64,000 bases of DNA from Sphingomonas aurea (GCF_030678875.1 NZ_JAUUDS010000003.1:1-64000), one strand, 5' to 3'; counted from the first letter of the stretch, positions 25,602 to 34,615 are shown. A program made the numbers and translations. Notes: generated by a model not told the origin, from the letters alone.

Positions 25602-26150
25602 TCAGTTGCGGTTCGGAACCGAGAATGTACCGGTGACCCGCCCCGCGCGGCGTTGGACGTTGCCGTCCGTCGCGGGTGCGCCGGTGCTGCCGACCGACGA
25701 TCCGTCGATCACCGCACGACCGGTGTCCAGGTTGATCGTCAGCCGCCCGCCATTGACCGTGTTGCCCCCGCCCTGCGTCAGCGACACCGCGCCCAGCATG
25801 GTGATGACGCGGCGGTTCAGGTCGTAGATGGCGTACTGGCTCTTTGCCGTCTGGTCCGGCCGGCGGACGGTGACGCCACCGCTAGCGTCGAGTCGCGACA
25901 CCTGCGGATTGCCGCCGACGACCTCGCCCGTATAGGCGACCGTCATCCGCGCGGCGTTCAGCGTCATCTCCGCCTGCTTCACCGATACGCTGCCCGACAG
26001 GACGGCGCGGTTGGCCCGGTCCTGCAACTCGATATGGTCCGCGCCGAAATCGATCGGTGCGTTGGTGTTGTGGCGCTGCTGCGCCGTCGCGGACAGCGGC
26101 AGGATGGCGAGCAGCGAGGCAAGCAGCGGGGCGGCGATAGGCAGGCGCAT
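25602..26150 (-). CDS. lptA: LptA/OstA-like periplasmic LPS transport protein
   Basis: A 182-residue protein with a signal peptide (MRLPIAAPLLASLLAILPLSATA) and an OstA_N domain of beta-jellyroll type: APIDFGADHIELQDRANRAVLSG, then VSVKQAEMTLNAARMTVAY. LptA forms the periplasmic filament that links LptC to LptD. It begins five bases after lptC stops and precedes lptB. Note that LptA-type proteins persist in sphingomonads even where glycosphingolipids replace LPS. Confidence 0.88.
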   Translation of the reverse strand: MRLPIAAPLLASLLAILPLSATAQQRHNTNAPIDFGADHIELQDRANRAVLSGSVSVKQAEMTLNAARMTVAYTGEVVGGNPQVSRLDASGGVTVRRPDQTAKSQYAIYDLNRRVITMLGAVSLTQGGGNTVNGGRLTINLDTGRAVIDGSSVGSTGAPATDGNVQRRAGRVTGTFSVPNRN

Positions 26151-26155
26151 GGCGG

Positions 26156-26794
26156 CTATTTCGGGCCGCGCGGCACGATCCGCAAGCGGGCATTGCCATC
26201 CAGGGTGACGGTGCGGCTTTCAAGGTCGGCGCGCATCGAGTCGCCGCGGAACGTGCCCTGCGGCACCGTGCCGCTCACCGCACCCGCGCTCTGCAACGTC
26301 CGCTCGCCAAGGTCGACGGTGGCGTCGCCCGTATCCAGCCGATAGCCGCCCGCCGCCTGGAACGCGATCGGCCCGTCGACCTTCATCTTCTGGGTATCCA
26401 TGTCGTAGCGGCCGGACGGCGCCACCAGCCGTGCCGGCCCATCGCTCAGCCGGATGCCGGCACTCAGCTGCGACAGGCGCACGATCGGCTCGGCCGAGCT
26501 GCGCTGCACGGCCGAGCCCGCATCCAGCTCGAACGGCTGCCCCTTGTCGTCCTGCCCGCGATAGCGCGCCGACTGAAGGCGCATCCGCTCCTTGGCAACC
26601 TCGACCTTGTTCTTGTCGAGCACGAACGAGACGTCGCCGGCAGCGGTCAGCGGCGCCATCACCAGGAACGCTGCGAGCACCCCGACCGACATCGGCAGCA
26701 CGACGCGGGCACCCGCGACGAGCCGGTCGTGGCGGCTGCCCGGCGCTGCCCAGATCTGGCGCGCGGTCCGCTCGCGGCGGGCGGCCTCAGACAT
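26156..26794 (-). CDS. lptC: LPS export protein LptC
   Basis: A 212-residue bitopic protein. An N-terminal basic segment (MSEAARRERTARQIWA) is followed by a helix near residues 30-50 and a periplasmic LptC beta-jellyroll domain. LptC receives lipid from LptB2FG and passes it to LptA. Its start overlaps the stop of the RNase D gene by eight bases, and lptA begins five bases downstream, so these are co-translated. Confidence 0.86.
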   Translation of the reverse strand: MSEAARRERTARQIWAAPGSRHDRLVAGARVVLPMSVGVLAAFLVMAPLTAAGDVSFVLDKNKVEVAKERMRLQSARYRGQDDKGQPFELDAGSAVQRSSAEPIVRLSQLSAGIRLSDGPARLVAPSGRYDMDTQKMKVDGPIAFQAAGGYRLDTGDATVDLGERTLQSAGAVSGTVPQGTFRGDSMRADLESRTVTLDGNARLRIVPRGPK

Positions 26795-27407
26795 GGGCGA
26801 ACACGTCGATCTCCGGCCAGCCCGCCAGGTCGAGCGCGGCCCTCGCCGGCAGAAAGTCGAAGCATGCCTGCGCCAGTTCGGTCCGCCCCTCGCGCGCCAG
26901 CCGACGCTCCAGCTCGTCCTTCAGCCGGTGGAGATAGCGGACGTCGGACGCGGCATATTCCTTCTGCGCCTCGCTCAGCACCGGGCCGCCCCAGTCGGAC
27001 GACTGCTGCGCCTTGGACAGCTCCTGCCCCAACAGCTCCCGCACCAGCTCCTTCAGCCCGTGGCGATCGGTATAGGTGCGCACCAGCCGCGACGCGATCT
27101 TGGTGTCCCAGGCCGGTCCGGCGACCACGCCCAGATAATGGTCCAGCGCGGCGATATCGAACCGGCCGAAATGATAGAGCTTCAGAACGTCCGGATCACC
27201 GAGCAGCGCACGCAGATTGGGCGCGCCATAGTCGCTGTCCGGCGCGAATCGGACCAGATGCTCGTCCTCGCCGCCATCGGACAGCTGCACCACGCACAGC
27301 CGGTCGCGCGGTGTCATCAGCCCCATCGTCTCGGTATCGACGGCGATCGACGTGGCTCCGGCGAACAGGCCGGCGGGAAGGTCTTCCTCGTGCAGATAAA
27401 CGGTCAT
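26787..27407 (-). CDS. Ribonuclease D family 3'-5' exonuclease
   Basis: A 206-residue DEDDy exonuclease from ATG 27407. The catalytic motifs are VDTETMGL (Exo I) near residue 23, YHFGRFDIAAL (Exo II) near 78 and YAASDVRYL (Exo III with the Tyr) near 155. It lacks the HRDC domains of full RNase D, so it is the short type common in alphaproteobacteria, probably acting in 3' maturation or decay of small RNAs. First gene of the lptC-lptA-lptB unit. The frame is open for 38 more codons upstream, but that portion looks random. Confidence 0.88.
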   Translation of the reverse strand: MTVYLHEEDLPAGLFAGATSIAVDTETMGLMTPRDRLCVVQLSDGGEDEHLVRFAPDSDYGAPNLRALLGDPDVLKLYHFGRFDIAALDHYLGVVAGPAWDTKIASRLVRTYTDRHGLKELVRELLGQELSKAQQSSDWGGPVLSEAQKEYAASDVRYLHRLKDELERRLAREGRTELAQACFDFLPARAALDLAGWPEIDVFAHV

Positions 27408-27502
27408 TGCGGTGCCGTAGCGGCGCGCGCGTGAACGCTCAACAACGCATCGTCCGATCGGGACCGCCAGCGACGCACCCGGACGCCGCAATCGTTTGAC
27501 TG

Positions 27503-27592
27503 TGCCGTTACGGCAACGCATCGCGACATTTCGGTCGAACCGGAGGCATTAAGCAAAAACTGTTCGCAGAGGCTGCGGTGATCCGCTATACG
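27503..27592 (+). promoter_or_regulatory. Possible promoter and operator upstream of the cold-shock gene
   Basis: TTCGCA at 27563-27568 and CTATAC at 27586-27591, 17 bases apart, could be -35/-10 boxes. A small inverted repeat TGCCGT-T-ACGGCA lies at 27503-27515. If the promoter is right, the transcript has a leader of about 100 bases before the ATG at 27701, which would match the long structured leaders of cold-shock genes. The rest of 27408-27700 shows no gene. Confidence 0.3.
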
Positions 27593-27700
27593 AGAGGATA
27601 GGCGCGGAAGGTTTGGCGCCGAAAGGCCGTGAGCACGTCGTCCGGCGCTCGGGTTCTTTAGGAAGCACATGCGGGCGAACCGGGAAGACGAACAGGGCTT

Positions 27701-28531
27701 ATGAGTTTCGATAAAGGCGGCCGCGGTCAGCGTGGCGGGCGTGGGCGCGACAAGCGCGACAGCTTCGGTGGCGACGATTTCGGCGGCGGTAGCAGCTTCG
27801 GCGGCGGCGGCGATCGCTTCGGTGGCGGCGGCTTCGGCGGCGGTGACCGATTTGGCGGCGGCTTCGGCGTCGGCGGCGGCGGTGGCTATCGCGGCGGCGG
27901 TGGCGGCTTCGGCGGCGGCGGCGGTGGGTTTGGCGGCGGTGGCGGCGGTGGCCGCGGCATGCCCCCCCAGGTCGTTGGCGAGGGCACGGGCGTCGTAAAG
28001 TTCTTCAATGGCCAGAAGGGTTTCGGCTTCGTCGTGCGCGATGATGGCGGTGAGGACGTGTTCGTCCACATCTCCGCAGTCGAGCAGGCCGGCCTGACCG
28101 GCCTGGCCGAGGGTCAGCCGCTCGGCTTCACCCTGGTCGATCGCGGCGGCCGCATCTCGGCTACCGAGCTGAAGATCGACGGGGAGCCCATGGCAGTGAC
28201 CGAGCGCGCCCCGCGCGAGCCGCGTGAGGGTGGCTTCGGCGATCGTCCGGCTCGCGGCGCGGCAGGCGGCTTCGGCGGCGATCGCGGCGGTGCTCCGCAG
28301 CGGCAGCTGACCGGTGAGAAGGCGACCGGAACGGTCAAGTTCTTCAACGCCATGAAGGGTTTCGGCTTCATCCAGCGCGACGATGGTCAGCCCGACGCGT
28401 TCGTCCACATCTCGGCCGTCGAGCGCGCCGGCATGGCGAGCCTGAACGAGGGCGATCGCCTGCAGTTCGAACTCGAGGTCGATCGTCGCGGCAAGTATGC
28501 CGCGGTCAACCTGTCGCAGCATCAGGGTTGA
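27701..28531 (+). CDS. Double cold-shock-domain protein with glycine-rich N-terminus
   Basis: A 276-residue nucleic-acid-binding protein. Residues 1-90 are low-complexity, built of RGG, FGGG and DRFGGG repeats. Two cold-shock domains follow, near residues 95-160 and 207-272, each with RNP1 (KGFGFVV and KGFGFIQ) and RNP2 (VFVHIS and AFVHIS). A second Gly/Arg-rich linker (PREPREGGFGDRPARGAAGG) joins them. Double cold-shock proteins are typical of alphaproteobacteria. The RGG-type extension should add RNA binding or self-association. The gene is followed by a strong hairpin terminator. Confidence 0.9.
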   Translation: MSFDKGGRGQRGGRGRDKRDSFGGDDFGGGSSFGGGGDRFGGGGFGGGDRFGGGFGVGGGGGYRGGGGGFGGGGGGFGGGGGGGRGMPPQVVGEGTGVVKFFNGQKGFGFVVRDDGGEDVFVHISAVEQAGLTGLAEGQPLGFTLVDRGGRISATELKIDGEPMAVTERAPREPREGGFGDRPARGAAGGFGGDRGGAPQRQLTGEKATGTVKFFNAMKGFGFIQRDDGQPDAFVHISAVERAGMASLNEGDRLQFELEVDRRGKYAAVNLSQHQG

Positions 28532-28549
28532 TCCGACCCAGATGATGAT

Positions 28550-28576
28550 GGCTCGCCCGGCCTGACCGGGCGAGCC
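28550..28576 (+). terminator. Hairpin terminator after the cold-shock gene
   Basis: GGCTCGCCCGG at 28550-28560 and CCGGGCGAGCC at 28566-28576 form a perfect 11-base stem with a five-base loop (CCTGA). It lies 19 bases after the stop. No long T-run follows. Confidence 0.7.
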
Positions 28577-28750
28577 GCTTCCTGTTCGCGTTTCCGATAA
28601 GGCCTGGGGCGGATATTCCGCGCCGGGCCTTGTCTCGTTTCGGACCAGGGGTGCGCAGATCTCCGGCATCTGATCTTCAGCATTTTGCACCCATTGCCCG
28701 CGAACATGCTCATCCTTACGATCTCACCACCTCTAGCGTGGTCAGCCGCG

Positions 28751-29644
28751 ATGCGATTTCAGTCCTCACTTCGCCTTATCGCCGTCGTCGCAACAACCAT
28801 GGCGACCGCAGCAGTCGCTCAGCCGCACAAGATCGGTGCGATCTTTCAGCGCGGAGATGACGCCATTGTCATAACCCCCTGCCCTGCTGGTGGAGATCAT
28901 GACGAGAATTGTCGCGCGGTCGAGGCGCGCTCCAGCCTCCAGGTCCGAAAGCTCGGCAGCGGTTATATAATCGTCCGTTCCCTCTGGCGCCGACCGCCAC
29001 GTGGAGCAGGTCCCGACATCATCCTGTTCGGCGACGACGGCGGCTCGGGCGGCTACGGTGACCTCTTCGCGGTGACCTTCGGCCGGGACGTGCAGGTTCG
29101 GACGCTGAGCGGCGAGCGTATGGACTCGGCCACGGTGACCCCGGGCAAATCCGGGCCACGGATCACCCTGGCGTTCGACATCGAGTTCTTCAACGGCGCG
29201 CCACATGCCGGAGCGATCATCGTGCCGCTGCCGGTGCGCTGGGCGAATGGCGACTTCGCGCTCGACCTGCCCGCGCTGATCCGCCCTGCCCCCTCCCCCG
29301 CGCAGGCGAATGCGCGCGTGGCGGCGATGACGCACGAGCTTCGCGAGTGGCTCGCCGCCCGGCAGAACCCGGCCGTCCTCTACCCGCCGGAGGCGCCGTC
29401 AGGGACGCCGATTACGGCCAAGGCGCTGGTGGAAGCGATGCTCTCCGGTCATGCGGATCTGGCGCGGACGATGCTCGACCGCAGTTGGCCGCGTCGGAAT
29501 GGCGGGTCGCCGGGCGGCAAGGAACGGTTCTGGGCAGACCTGTGTCATGCCGTCCGGGCGCAACCACTCTGGCAGCGGTTCGGCCTGGGCCGCCTGCCCC
29601 ATGCCGATCTGATCGTGGCCGGCGCGGAGCATCGCGCGGGATAG
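28751..29644 (+). CDS. Exported protein of unknown function
   Basis: About 297 residues from ATG 28751, the start that gives a good signal peptide (MRFQSSLRLIAVVATTMATA, cleavage near VAQ). The mature part has an early Cys pair (ITPCPAGG, DENCRAVEA), Gly/Asp-rich turns (FGDDGGSGGYGDLF), a beta-rich middle (GPRITLAFDIEFFNG) and a helical C-terminal half with a Trp-rich stretch. No domain was recognised. There is no clear ribosome site and codon use in the first 100 bases is less GC-rich than the neighbours. The frame remains open upstream to about 28685. Confidence 0.6.
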   Translation: MRFQSSLRLIAVVATTMATAAVAQPHKIGAIFQRGDDAIVITPCPAGGDHDENCRAVEARSSLQVRKLGSGYIIVRSLWRRPPRGAGPDIILFGDDGGSGGYGDLFAVTFGRDVQVRTLSGERMDSATVTPGKSGPRITLAFDIEFFNGAPHAGAIIVPLPVRWANGDFALDLPALIRPAPSPAQANARVAAMTHELREWLAARQNPAVLYPPEAPSGTPITAKALVEAMLSGHADLARTMLDRSWPRRNGGSPGGKERFWADLCHAVRAQPLWQRFGLGRLPHADLIVAGAEHRAG

Positions 29645-29691
29645 CACTCCGCCATGGCGCCGCGCGGCGTTTGCGTTCAAGGAGCCGCGTC

Positions 29692-30459
29692 ATGCGCCAC
29701 CTGATCGCCATTGCCCTCGCCGCCGTTACGCTCGCCGCCCCCGCCCGGCCCCAGACGGTCGCCTCGCCCCCGATCGTCCCGGTCGAGGTAATCGCGCGCT
29801 ACCCGCACGACCGGACGGCCTTTACCGAGGGGCTGATCTGGCGCGATGGCGCGCTGTACGAGAGCGTCGGGCGTGAGGGCGAGTCGGATGTGCGCCGCGT
29901 ACGGCTGGCCGATGGCCGGGTCGAACGCAGCGCGAAGATCCCGCCCGCGCAGTTCGGCGAAGGACTGGCGGCGTGGGGCAGCGAGCTGGTCAGCCTGACC
30001 TGGCACGACGGCGTCGCCCATCGCTGGGATGCCAAGACGCTGAAGAAGAAGGGCCAGTCGCGCTTTACCGGCGAAGGCTGGGGCTTGACCGGCGACGGCC
30101 GCTCGCTGATCCAGTCGGATGGCACGGCGCAGCTGCGCTTCCTCGATCCCGGGACGCTGGCGGTGCAGCGGCAGCTGACGGTAACGCTGCGCGGCAGGCC
30201 GCTGACCCAGATCAACGAGCTGGAATGGGTGAACGGCGCGATCCTGGCCAATGTCTGGCACCAGCCCTTCGTCGTCAGCATCGACCCCGGCTCGGGCGCG
30301 GTGACCCGGATCATCGACCTGCGACCATTGGTGGCGGAGATCGCGGCGACCGATTCGGAGGCGGTGGCCAACGGCATCGCCTATGACGCGAAGGCGCGGC
30401 GCCTGTTTGTAACGGGCAAATTATGGCCGACCCTGTTCGAGGTCCGGCTGAAAGACTGA
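29692..30459 (+). CDS. Glutaminyl-peptide cyclotransferase (plant/papaya type)
   Basis: A 255-residue beta-propeller enzyme with a signal peptide (MRHLIAIALAAVTLAAPARP). AAGGAG lies eight bases before the ATG. The conserved blocks are YPHDRTAFTEGLIWRDG, YESVGREGESDVR, QFGEGLAAWG, LTWHDG, NELEWVNGAILANVW and ANGIAYDA...LFVTGKLWPTLFEV. This family converts N-terminal Gln into pyroglutamate. It is periplasmic by its signal. The stop is seven bases from the convergent ligase stop. Confidence 0.9.
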   Translation: MRHLIAIALAAVTLAAPARPQTVASPPIVPVEVIARYPHDRTAFTEGLIWRDGALYESVGREGESDVRRVRLADGRVERSAKIPPAQFGEGLAAWGSELVSLTWHDGVAHRWDAKTLKKKGQSRFTGEGWGLTGDGRSLIQSDGTAQLRFLDPGTLAVQRQLTVTLRGRPLTQINELEWVNGAILANVWHQPFVVSIDPGSGAVTRIIDLRPLVAEIAATDSEAVANGIAYDAKARRLFVTGKLWPTLFEVRLKD

Positions 30460-30466
30460 ACGCCCC

Positions 30467-32059
30467 TCACGTCATCAGGCGCTGCAACGTCGCCAGTCGG
30501 TCGGCCTCTGCCGCCGGCTTGTCGAGGCGGATGCGGGCGATCCGCGGAAAGCGCATGGCGACGCCCGACTTGTGCCGGGTGGAGGCATGGATCGAGTCGA
30601 ACGCGATCTCTAGCACCAGCGTCTTCTCGACCTCGCGGACCGGTCCGAAGCGATTGAGCGTATGCCCGCGGACGAACTTGTCGAGCTGGCGCAGCTCCTC
30701 GTCGGTGATGCCGGAGTAGGCCTTGCCGACCGGCAGCAGCTCGCCATCTTCGGTCCAGCAGCCGAAGGTATAGTCACTGTAATAGGATGATCGCCGGCCA
30801 TTGCCGCGCTGCGCGTACATCATCACGCAGTCGGCGGTCAGCGGATCGCGCTTCCACTTGTACCACAGCCCGGCGCGGCGACCGCCGACATAGGGGCTGT
30901 CGCGGCGCTTCAGCATCACCCCCTCGATCGCCGCATCGCGCGCGCCGGCGCGGATCGCCTCCAGCGCCGTGAAGTCGGCCGCCTCGATGACCTGGCTCAG
31001 GTCGAAGCGATCGGGGTCGAGCCGCGGCACGAACGCCTCCAGCCGCGCCCGCCGCTCCGTCCAGGGCAGCGTCCGCAGATCCTCCGCCCCGTCGAACAGG
31101 ATGTCGTAGAGCCGGACGAAGGCGGGATAATCGGCCAGCATCTTCGCCGATACCGTCTTGCGACCGAGCCGCTGCTGGAGCGCGTTGAAGCTCGCCGCCC
31201 CTCCACCCGCATCAAGGGCGCCGCCCTGGAACTCGCCCTTCACCATCAGCTCGCCGTCGACCGCGCCCGGAGTCGCGAAGGCGGCAGCGACGTCTGGAAA
31301 GCTGCCGGTCACGTCGTCGCCGGTGCGGCTGTAGAGCCGGGTCTGGCCGGCGACATGGACGATCTGGACGCGGATGCCGTCCCATTTCCACTCGGGAACG
31401 TAATCGGCCAGGTCGACGCGCGCATCCTCCAGCCCATGCGCGAGCATGAACGGGCGGAAGACCGGCGTGTCGGCGGCGGTCGGCTGTGCGCCCCTGCCCT
31501 CCAACCAGTCGAACAGCGTCGCATAGGGCGGCGACAGTGCGTGCCACAGCTCCTCCAGCAGCTCGACATCGACCCCGAACGCGTTGGCGAGCGCCGTCTT
31601 GGCAAGCCGCGCCGACACGCCGATCCGCAACGCGCCGGTCGCCATCTTCAGCAGCGCGAAACGCTCCTCGGCATCCAGCCGGTCGAGCATCCGTGCGAGT
31701 TCCGCCGGCGCGTCGGCGCGTGACAGGTGGCGCAGTCGCTCGACCGCGTCGTTGAGGGACATCGGCGCAGCGTCGACCGGCACCGTCGGTGCGGGCCAGA
31801 GCAGCGCGACCGTCTCCGCCGTGTCGCCGACATAGTCGCGGCTCATGCGGAACAGCACCGGGTCGACCCGCTCCTCGATCAACGCCCGGATCAGCGCGGG
31901 CTTGACCCCCGGCAGGTCCAGCTCCCCCGTCAGCGCCGCCATCGCCCAACCCCTGTCGGGATCGGGGGTGACGGCCAGATAGTCGGCGATCAGCTTCAGC
32001 TTGGCGTTGCGACCCCGCGTGTAGATCAGCGAGTCGAGAAGCGCGGCAAAGGCGTGCAT
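30467..32059 (-). CDS. ATP-dependent DNA ligase of the damage-response set
   Basis: A 530-residue ligase. After an N-terminal helical DNA-binding domain comes the adenylation motif EWKWDGIRVQ with the nucleophilic Lys at residue 225, then SRTGDDV, VDGELMV (motif III), YDILF, EGVMLKRRDSPYVGG (motif IV) and GLWYKWKRD (motif V). A C-terminal OB-fold completes the protein. This is the bacterial LigB/LigC-like enzyme associated with the Lhr-type helicase, MBL exonuclease and PdeM. It probably seals nicks in repair; the replicative NAD-dependent ligase is not in the window. Confidence 0.92.
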   Translation of the reverse strand: MHAFAALLDSLIYTRGRNAKLKLIADYLAVTPDPDRGWAMAALTGELDLPGVKPALIRALIEERVDPVLFRMSRDYVGDTAETVALLWPAPTVPVDAAPMSLNDAVERLRHLSRADAPAELARMLDRLDAEERFALLKMATGALRIGVSARLAKTALANAFGVDVELLEELWHALSPPYATLFDWLEGRGAQPTAADTPVFRPFMLAHGLEDARVDLADYVPEWKWDGIRVQIVHVAGQTRLYSRTGDDVTGSFPDVAAAFATPGAVDGELMVKGEFQGGALDAGGGAASFNALQQRLGRKTVSAKMLADYPAFVRLYDILFDGAEDLRTLPWTERRARLEAFVPRLDPDRFDLSQVIEAADFTALEAIRAGARDAAIEGVMLKRRDSPYVGGRRAGLWYKWKRDPLTADCVMMYAQRGNGRRSSYYSDYTFGCWTEDGELLPVGKAYSGITDEELRQLDKFVRGHTLNRFGPVREVEKTLVLEIAFDSIHASTRHKSGVAMRFPRIARIRLDKPAAEADRLATLQRLMT

Positions 32060-32121
32060 GCGGGTGCAACGCTCGGCAGGGTCGTTGCGGTTCCGACCCC
32101 GGCTCCGTAAGCGCGCGGGCG

Positions 32122-32994
32122 ATGACCCGCCGCCGCCTGCTCCCGCGCCTGTTCCTGCTCGTCGTGCCGCTGCTGATCGCAGGCGTGGCGCTTGTCGGTT
32201 TCCTCAACGCGCGTGCAGATCCGGTCGTGCGGCGCGCGACGGTGCTGCTGCCGGACTGGCCCGCAAATGCGAAGCCGGTGACGGTCGCGCTGCTCAGCGA
32301 CGTGCATATCGGCAGCATGGCGATGGATACCGGCCGGCTGTCGCGCATCGTCGGTGAGGTGAACGCGCTCCACCCCGACCTGATCGTGTTGGCCGGCGAC
32401 TTCATCAACGGTCACGACCCGGTCGAGGGCCGCGCCTATGCCGCGGCGCTGACCCGTCCGCTCGCGCGTCTGTCGGCGCCGCTGGGGGTGATCGCCGTGC
32501 TTGGCAACCACGACCACTCCGCCGCACCGGCCGCGGTCACCCGGGGGCTACAGGCGGCGGGCATCACCGTGCTGGCAAACCGATCGGTTCGGCGCGGGCC
32601 GCTGGTAGTGGCCGGCATCGACGACGGCTATACCGGTCACGCCGTAACCGGCCCGCCTCTTGCAGCCGCGCGGGCTATGGGTGGTCCGCTGCTTGTCGTC
32701 AGTCATGGACCCGACGTGCTGCCGCTGCTTCCAGCCGATAGTGCACCGCTGGTGCTGATGGGTCACACGCATTGCGGTCAGGTCGTGCTGCCCGGCGACC
32801 TGTTCGTCAGCAAGGCCATCGACACCGGCGAACGTCTGTTCGATCCGCGCTATCGCTGCGGCCTGGTCCGCGATCCCGGCCGACTGAGCATCGTCACCGC
32901 CGGGCTGGGCACCAGTCGCCTGCCGATCCGCTTCGGCGCACCGCCCGACCTGTGGCTGGTACGGCTGCGCGGATCGGCGGGCCGAGGCGATTAG
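32122..32994 (+). CDS. YkuE-like metallophosphoesterase, membrane-anchored
   Basis: A 290-residue calcineurin-like phosphoesterase with an N-terminal helix ([20 protein letters not shown]) as signal anchor. The metal motifs are [25 protein letters not shown] and MGHTHCGQ. Family relatives act on UDP-2,3-diacylglucosamine-type lipids or as divalent-metal phosphodiesterases. It probably works on the periplasmic face. The stop codon overlaps that of the convergent DUF1328-like gene. Confidence 0.87.
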   Translation: MTRRRLLPRLFLLVVPLLIAGVALVGFLNARADPVVRRATVLLPDWPANAKPVTVALLSDVHIGSMAMDTGRLSRIVGEVNALHPDLIVLAGDFINGHDPVEGRAYAAALTRPLARLSAPLGVIAVLGNHDHSAAPAAVTRGLQAAGITVLANRSVRRGPLVVAGIDDGYTGHAVTGPPLAAARAMGGPLLVVSHGPDVLPLLPADSAPLVLMGHTHCGQVVLPGDLFVSKAIDTGERLFDPRYRCGLVRDPGRLSIVTAGLGTSRLPIRFGAPPDLWLVRLRGSAGRGD

Positions 32995-33176
32995 TCCACC
33001 GCGTCCTTCACCGTCTTGCCGGCGATCAGGCCGAGCACCAGGAAGATCACGAACAACGCGATCGCGATGAAGAACAGGATCTTGGCGATGCCGACAAAGG
33101 CGCCGCCCACTCCGCCGAAGCCCAGACCCCCGAGGATCAGCCCGACGACCAGAAAGATGATTGCGAGTTTCAGCAT
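32991..33176 (-). CDS. Small hydrophobic DUF1328/UPF0391-like membrane protein
   Basis: A 61-residue protein with AAAGGA nine bases before its ATG at 33176. Two helices: [22 protein letters not shown] and [22 protein letters not shown]. Similar proteins are annotated DUF1328 and are often stress-induced, but the role is unknown. It follows dps by 11 bases on the same strand, so co-expression with Dps under stress is plausible. Confidence 0.72.
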   Translation of the reverse strand: MLKLAIIFLVVGLILGGLGFGGVGGAFVGIAKILFFIAIALFVIFLVLGLIAGKTVKDAVD

Positions 33177-33187
33177 GACCAATCCTT

Positions 33188-33685
33188 TCAGCTGTTGCGG
33201 CTAGCCTCGAACAGGAACCAGGCGCGCTCCTCGGCCTGATCGATCCAGTCGTCGGCCAGGCTGGACGTGGCGGTATCCTTCGCCTCTTCCGCCCGCTCGC
33301 GCGCGTCGCGCAGCGCCTCGACCAGCTTCAGATTGTCGTCGCGCAGCTCCGCCAGCATCTCGTGCGGGGGAACGAAGTCGCGATCATTGTCCGCGATCTG
33401 CTGGCGCCGGCCGATATCGCCGATCGAGCGCAGCGTGGTGTTGCCCGTCTTGCGCACCCGCTCGGCGATCGCGTCGGTCACGCCCAAGATCTGCGTCGCC
33501 TGATCGTCGAGCATCAGGTGGTAGTCGCGGAAATGCGGGCCGGAGACGTGCCAGTGGAAATTCTTGGTCTTGATGTACAGCGCATAACAGTCTGCCAGCG
33601 CGATGTTCAGCGCTTCGGCGACCGACTTCGTGTCATTGCGGTTCAGGTCGCTGGGGGTGGAAAGCGCGGGATCGACGGTGGCCAT
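33188..33685 (-). CDS. dps: Dps family DNA-binding ferritin
   Basis: A 165-residue ferritin-like protein from ATG 33685 with CGGAG six bases upstream. The ferroxidase residues are visible in [24 protein letters not shown] and the later helices carry conserved Asp, Glu and Trp ([11 protein letters not shown]). Dps dodecamers store iron and protect DNA under oxidative or starvation stress. The N-terminal tail is short, with few Lys residues, so DNA binding may be weaker than in E. coli. It is co-directional with the DUF1328-like gene. Confidence 0.92.
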   Translation of the reverse strand: MATVDPALSTPSDLNRNDTKSVAEALNIALADCYALYIKTKNFHWHVSGPHFRDYHLMLDDQATQILGVTDAIAERVRKTGNTTLRSIGDIGRRQQIADNDRDFVPPHEMLAELRDDNLKLVEALRDARERAEEAKDTATSSLADDWIDQAEERAWFLFEASRNS

Positions 33686-33750
33686 GCGGAGCTCCGATAA
33701 GGGTTCGCTGGCGAAACGACCGGCTCGGCGATTGGCTCCCGCGAAATCGA

Positions 33751-34080
33751 TCAGGCCGCCAGCCGTTCCGAGCAGGCGGCGGCATAGGCGTCGCACGCGG
33801 CCAGGTCCTGCGCCTCGCTGCCCACCGCATCGGCGAGGAGCGCCAGCCAGCCATGCACCGCAACATCGCCCTGGCCGAGCGCCTTGCCCAAGAAATGCGC
33901 GACGGTGACCGCCGGGTCGAAACCACCGCGATGGGCGAGCAGGCGGATGGCGTCGAGCTGCGGGGCGATCTGCGCCGCGCTGAGATAGGGTGCCCGCACG
34001 TCGAGCGCGGCGATCCGCGCCATCAGGTCGGCGCGAAGCGTGCCATTGTCGACTACGCCGTTGTCGATCGCCTGGTCCAT
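33751..34080 (-). CDS. Conserved hypothetical protein
   Basis: A 109-residue soluble helical protein starting [16 protein letters not shown] 34080 has GAGGGG six bases upstream, whereas ATG 34086 would leave none, so the shorter start is preferred. No cysteine-rich or catalytic motif is visible apart from two Cys in [11 protein letters not shown] at the end. No family recognised. It precedes dps on the same strand by 66 bases. Confidence 0.6.
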   Translation of the reverse strand: MDQAIDNGVVDNGTLRADLMARIAALDVRAPYLSAAQIAPQLDAIRLLAHRGGFDPAVTVAHFLGKALGQGDVAVHGWLALLADAVGSEAQDLAACDAYAAACSERLAA

Positions 34081-34265
34081 CACCATCCCCTCGCCCCCGA
34101 TCGGGCGATGCCATGCTAGGCTCGCGATGGTCAATGCCAGGTGAACGCCGATTCGGACCGCTGTCGGCGGTTGACTTCGCGGCCGCCATCCGCCATGCGC
34201 GGCGACTGATCGAGCGGTGGTCCGTCGGGCCGGCCGCTCTCTTCTTATTTGCAGGAACAGGGCTC

Positions 34266-34433
34266 ATGGCCAAGCCGACCACCGTCAAGATCAAGCTCGT
34301 CAGCTCCGCCGATACCGGCTTCTTCTACGTGACGAAGAAGAACCCGCGTACCAAGACCGAGAAGCTGAGCTTCAACAAGTACGATCCGGTCGTGCGCAAG
34401 CATGTCGAGTTCAAGGAAGCCAAGATCAAGTAA
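34266..34433 (+). CDS. rpmG: 50S ribosomal protein L33
   Basis: A 55-residue ribosomal protein, [18 protein letters not shown]... with the L33 signature YVTKKNPR and [15 protein letters not shown]. It lacks the CxxC zinc ribbon, so it is the zinc-independent (C-minus) form. AGGAACAGGG lies upstream of the ATG. A hairpin with a T-run terminates the transcript. Confidence 0.95.
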   Translation: MAKPTTVKIKLVSSADTGFFYVTKKNPRTKTEKLSFNKYDPVVRKHVEFKEAKIK

Positions 34434-34441
34434 TCCGTCCC

Positions 34442-34460
34442 GGGGCGGCCATGCCGCCCC
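34442..34460 (+). terminator. Short hairpin after rpmG
   Basis: GGGGCGGC at 34442-34449 and GCCGCCCC at 34453-34460 form a perfect 8-base stem with loop CAT. It lies just after the rpmG stop but has no T-run; it may act with the stronger hairpin at 34485. Confidence 0.5.
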
Positions 34461-34484
34461 CTGGATTGCCGGATCGAGCACAGA

Positions 34485-34512
34485 CCGTGGGCGGCAACGC
34501 CCGCGGTTTTTT
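34485..34512 (+). terminator. Rho-independent terminator of rpmG
   Basis: Stem CCGTGGGCG (34485-34493) pairs with CGCCCGCGG (34498-34506), with one G-U pair, a GCAA tetraloop and six T residues at 34507-34512. It is one of the clearest intrinsic terminators in the window. Confidence 0.85.
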
Positions 34513-34615
34513 GTGCTCGAACGTCTTCGATGCTCCGGACACGATCGCTGCGATACGGCTCCGTCAGGCGGGGCTCATCCCGGCAAGAGGCCGATGTCGA
34601 GCGGATGCCGCCACC

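Noticed and set aside
27496..27524. TTGACT at 27496 as the -35 box of the cold-shock promoter
   Set aside because: No -10-like hexamer lies 16-18 bases downstream; the pair at 27563/27586 fits better.
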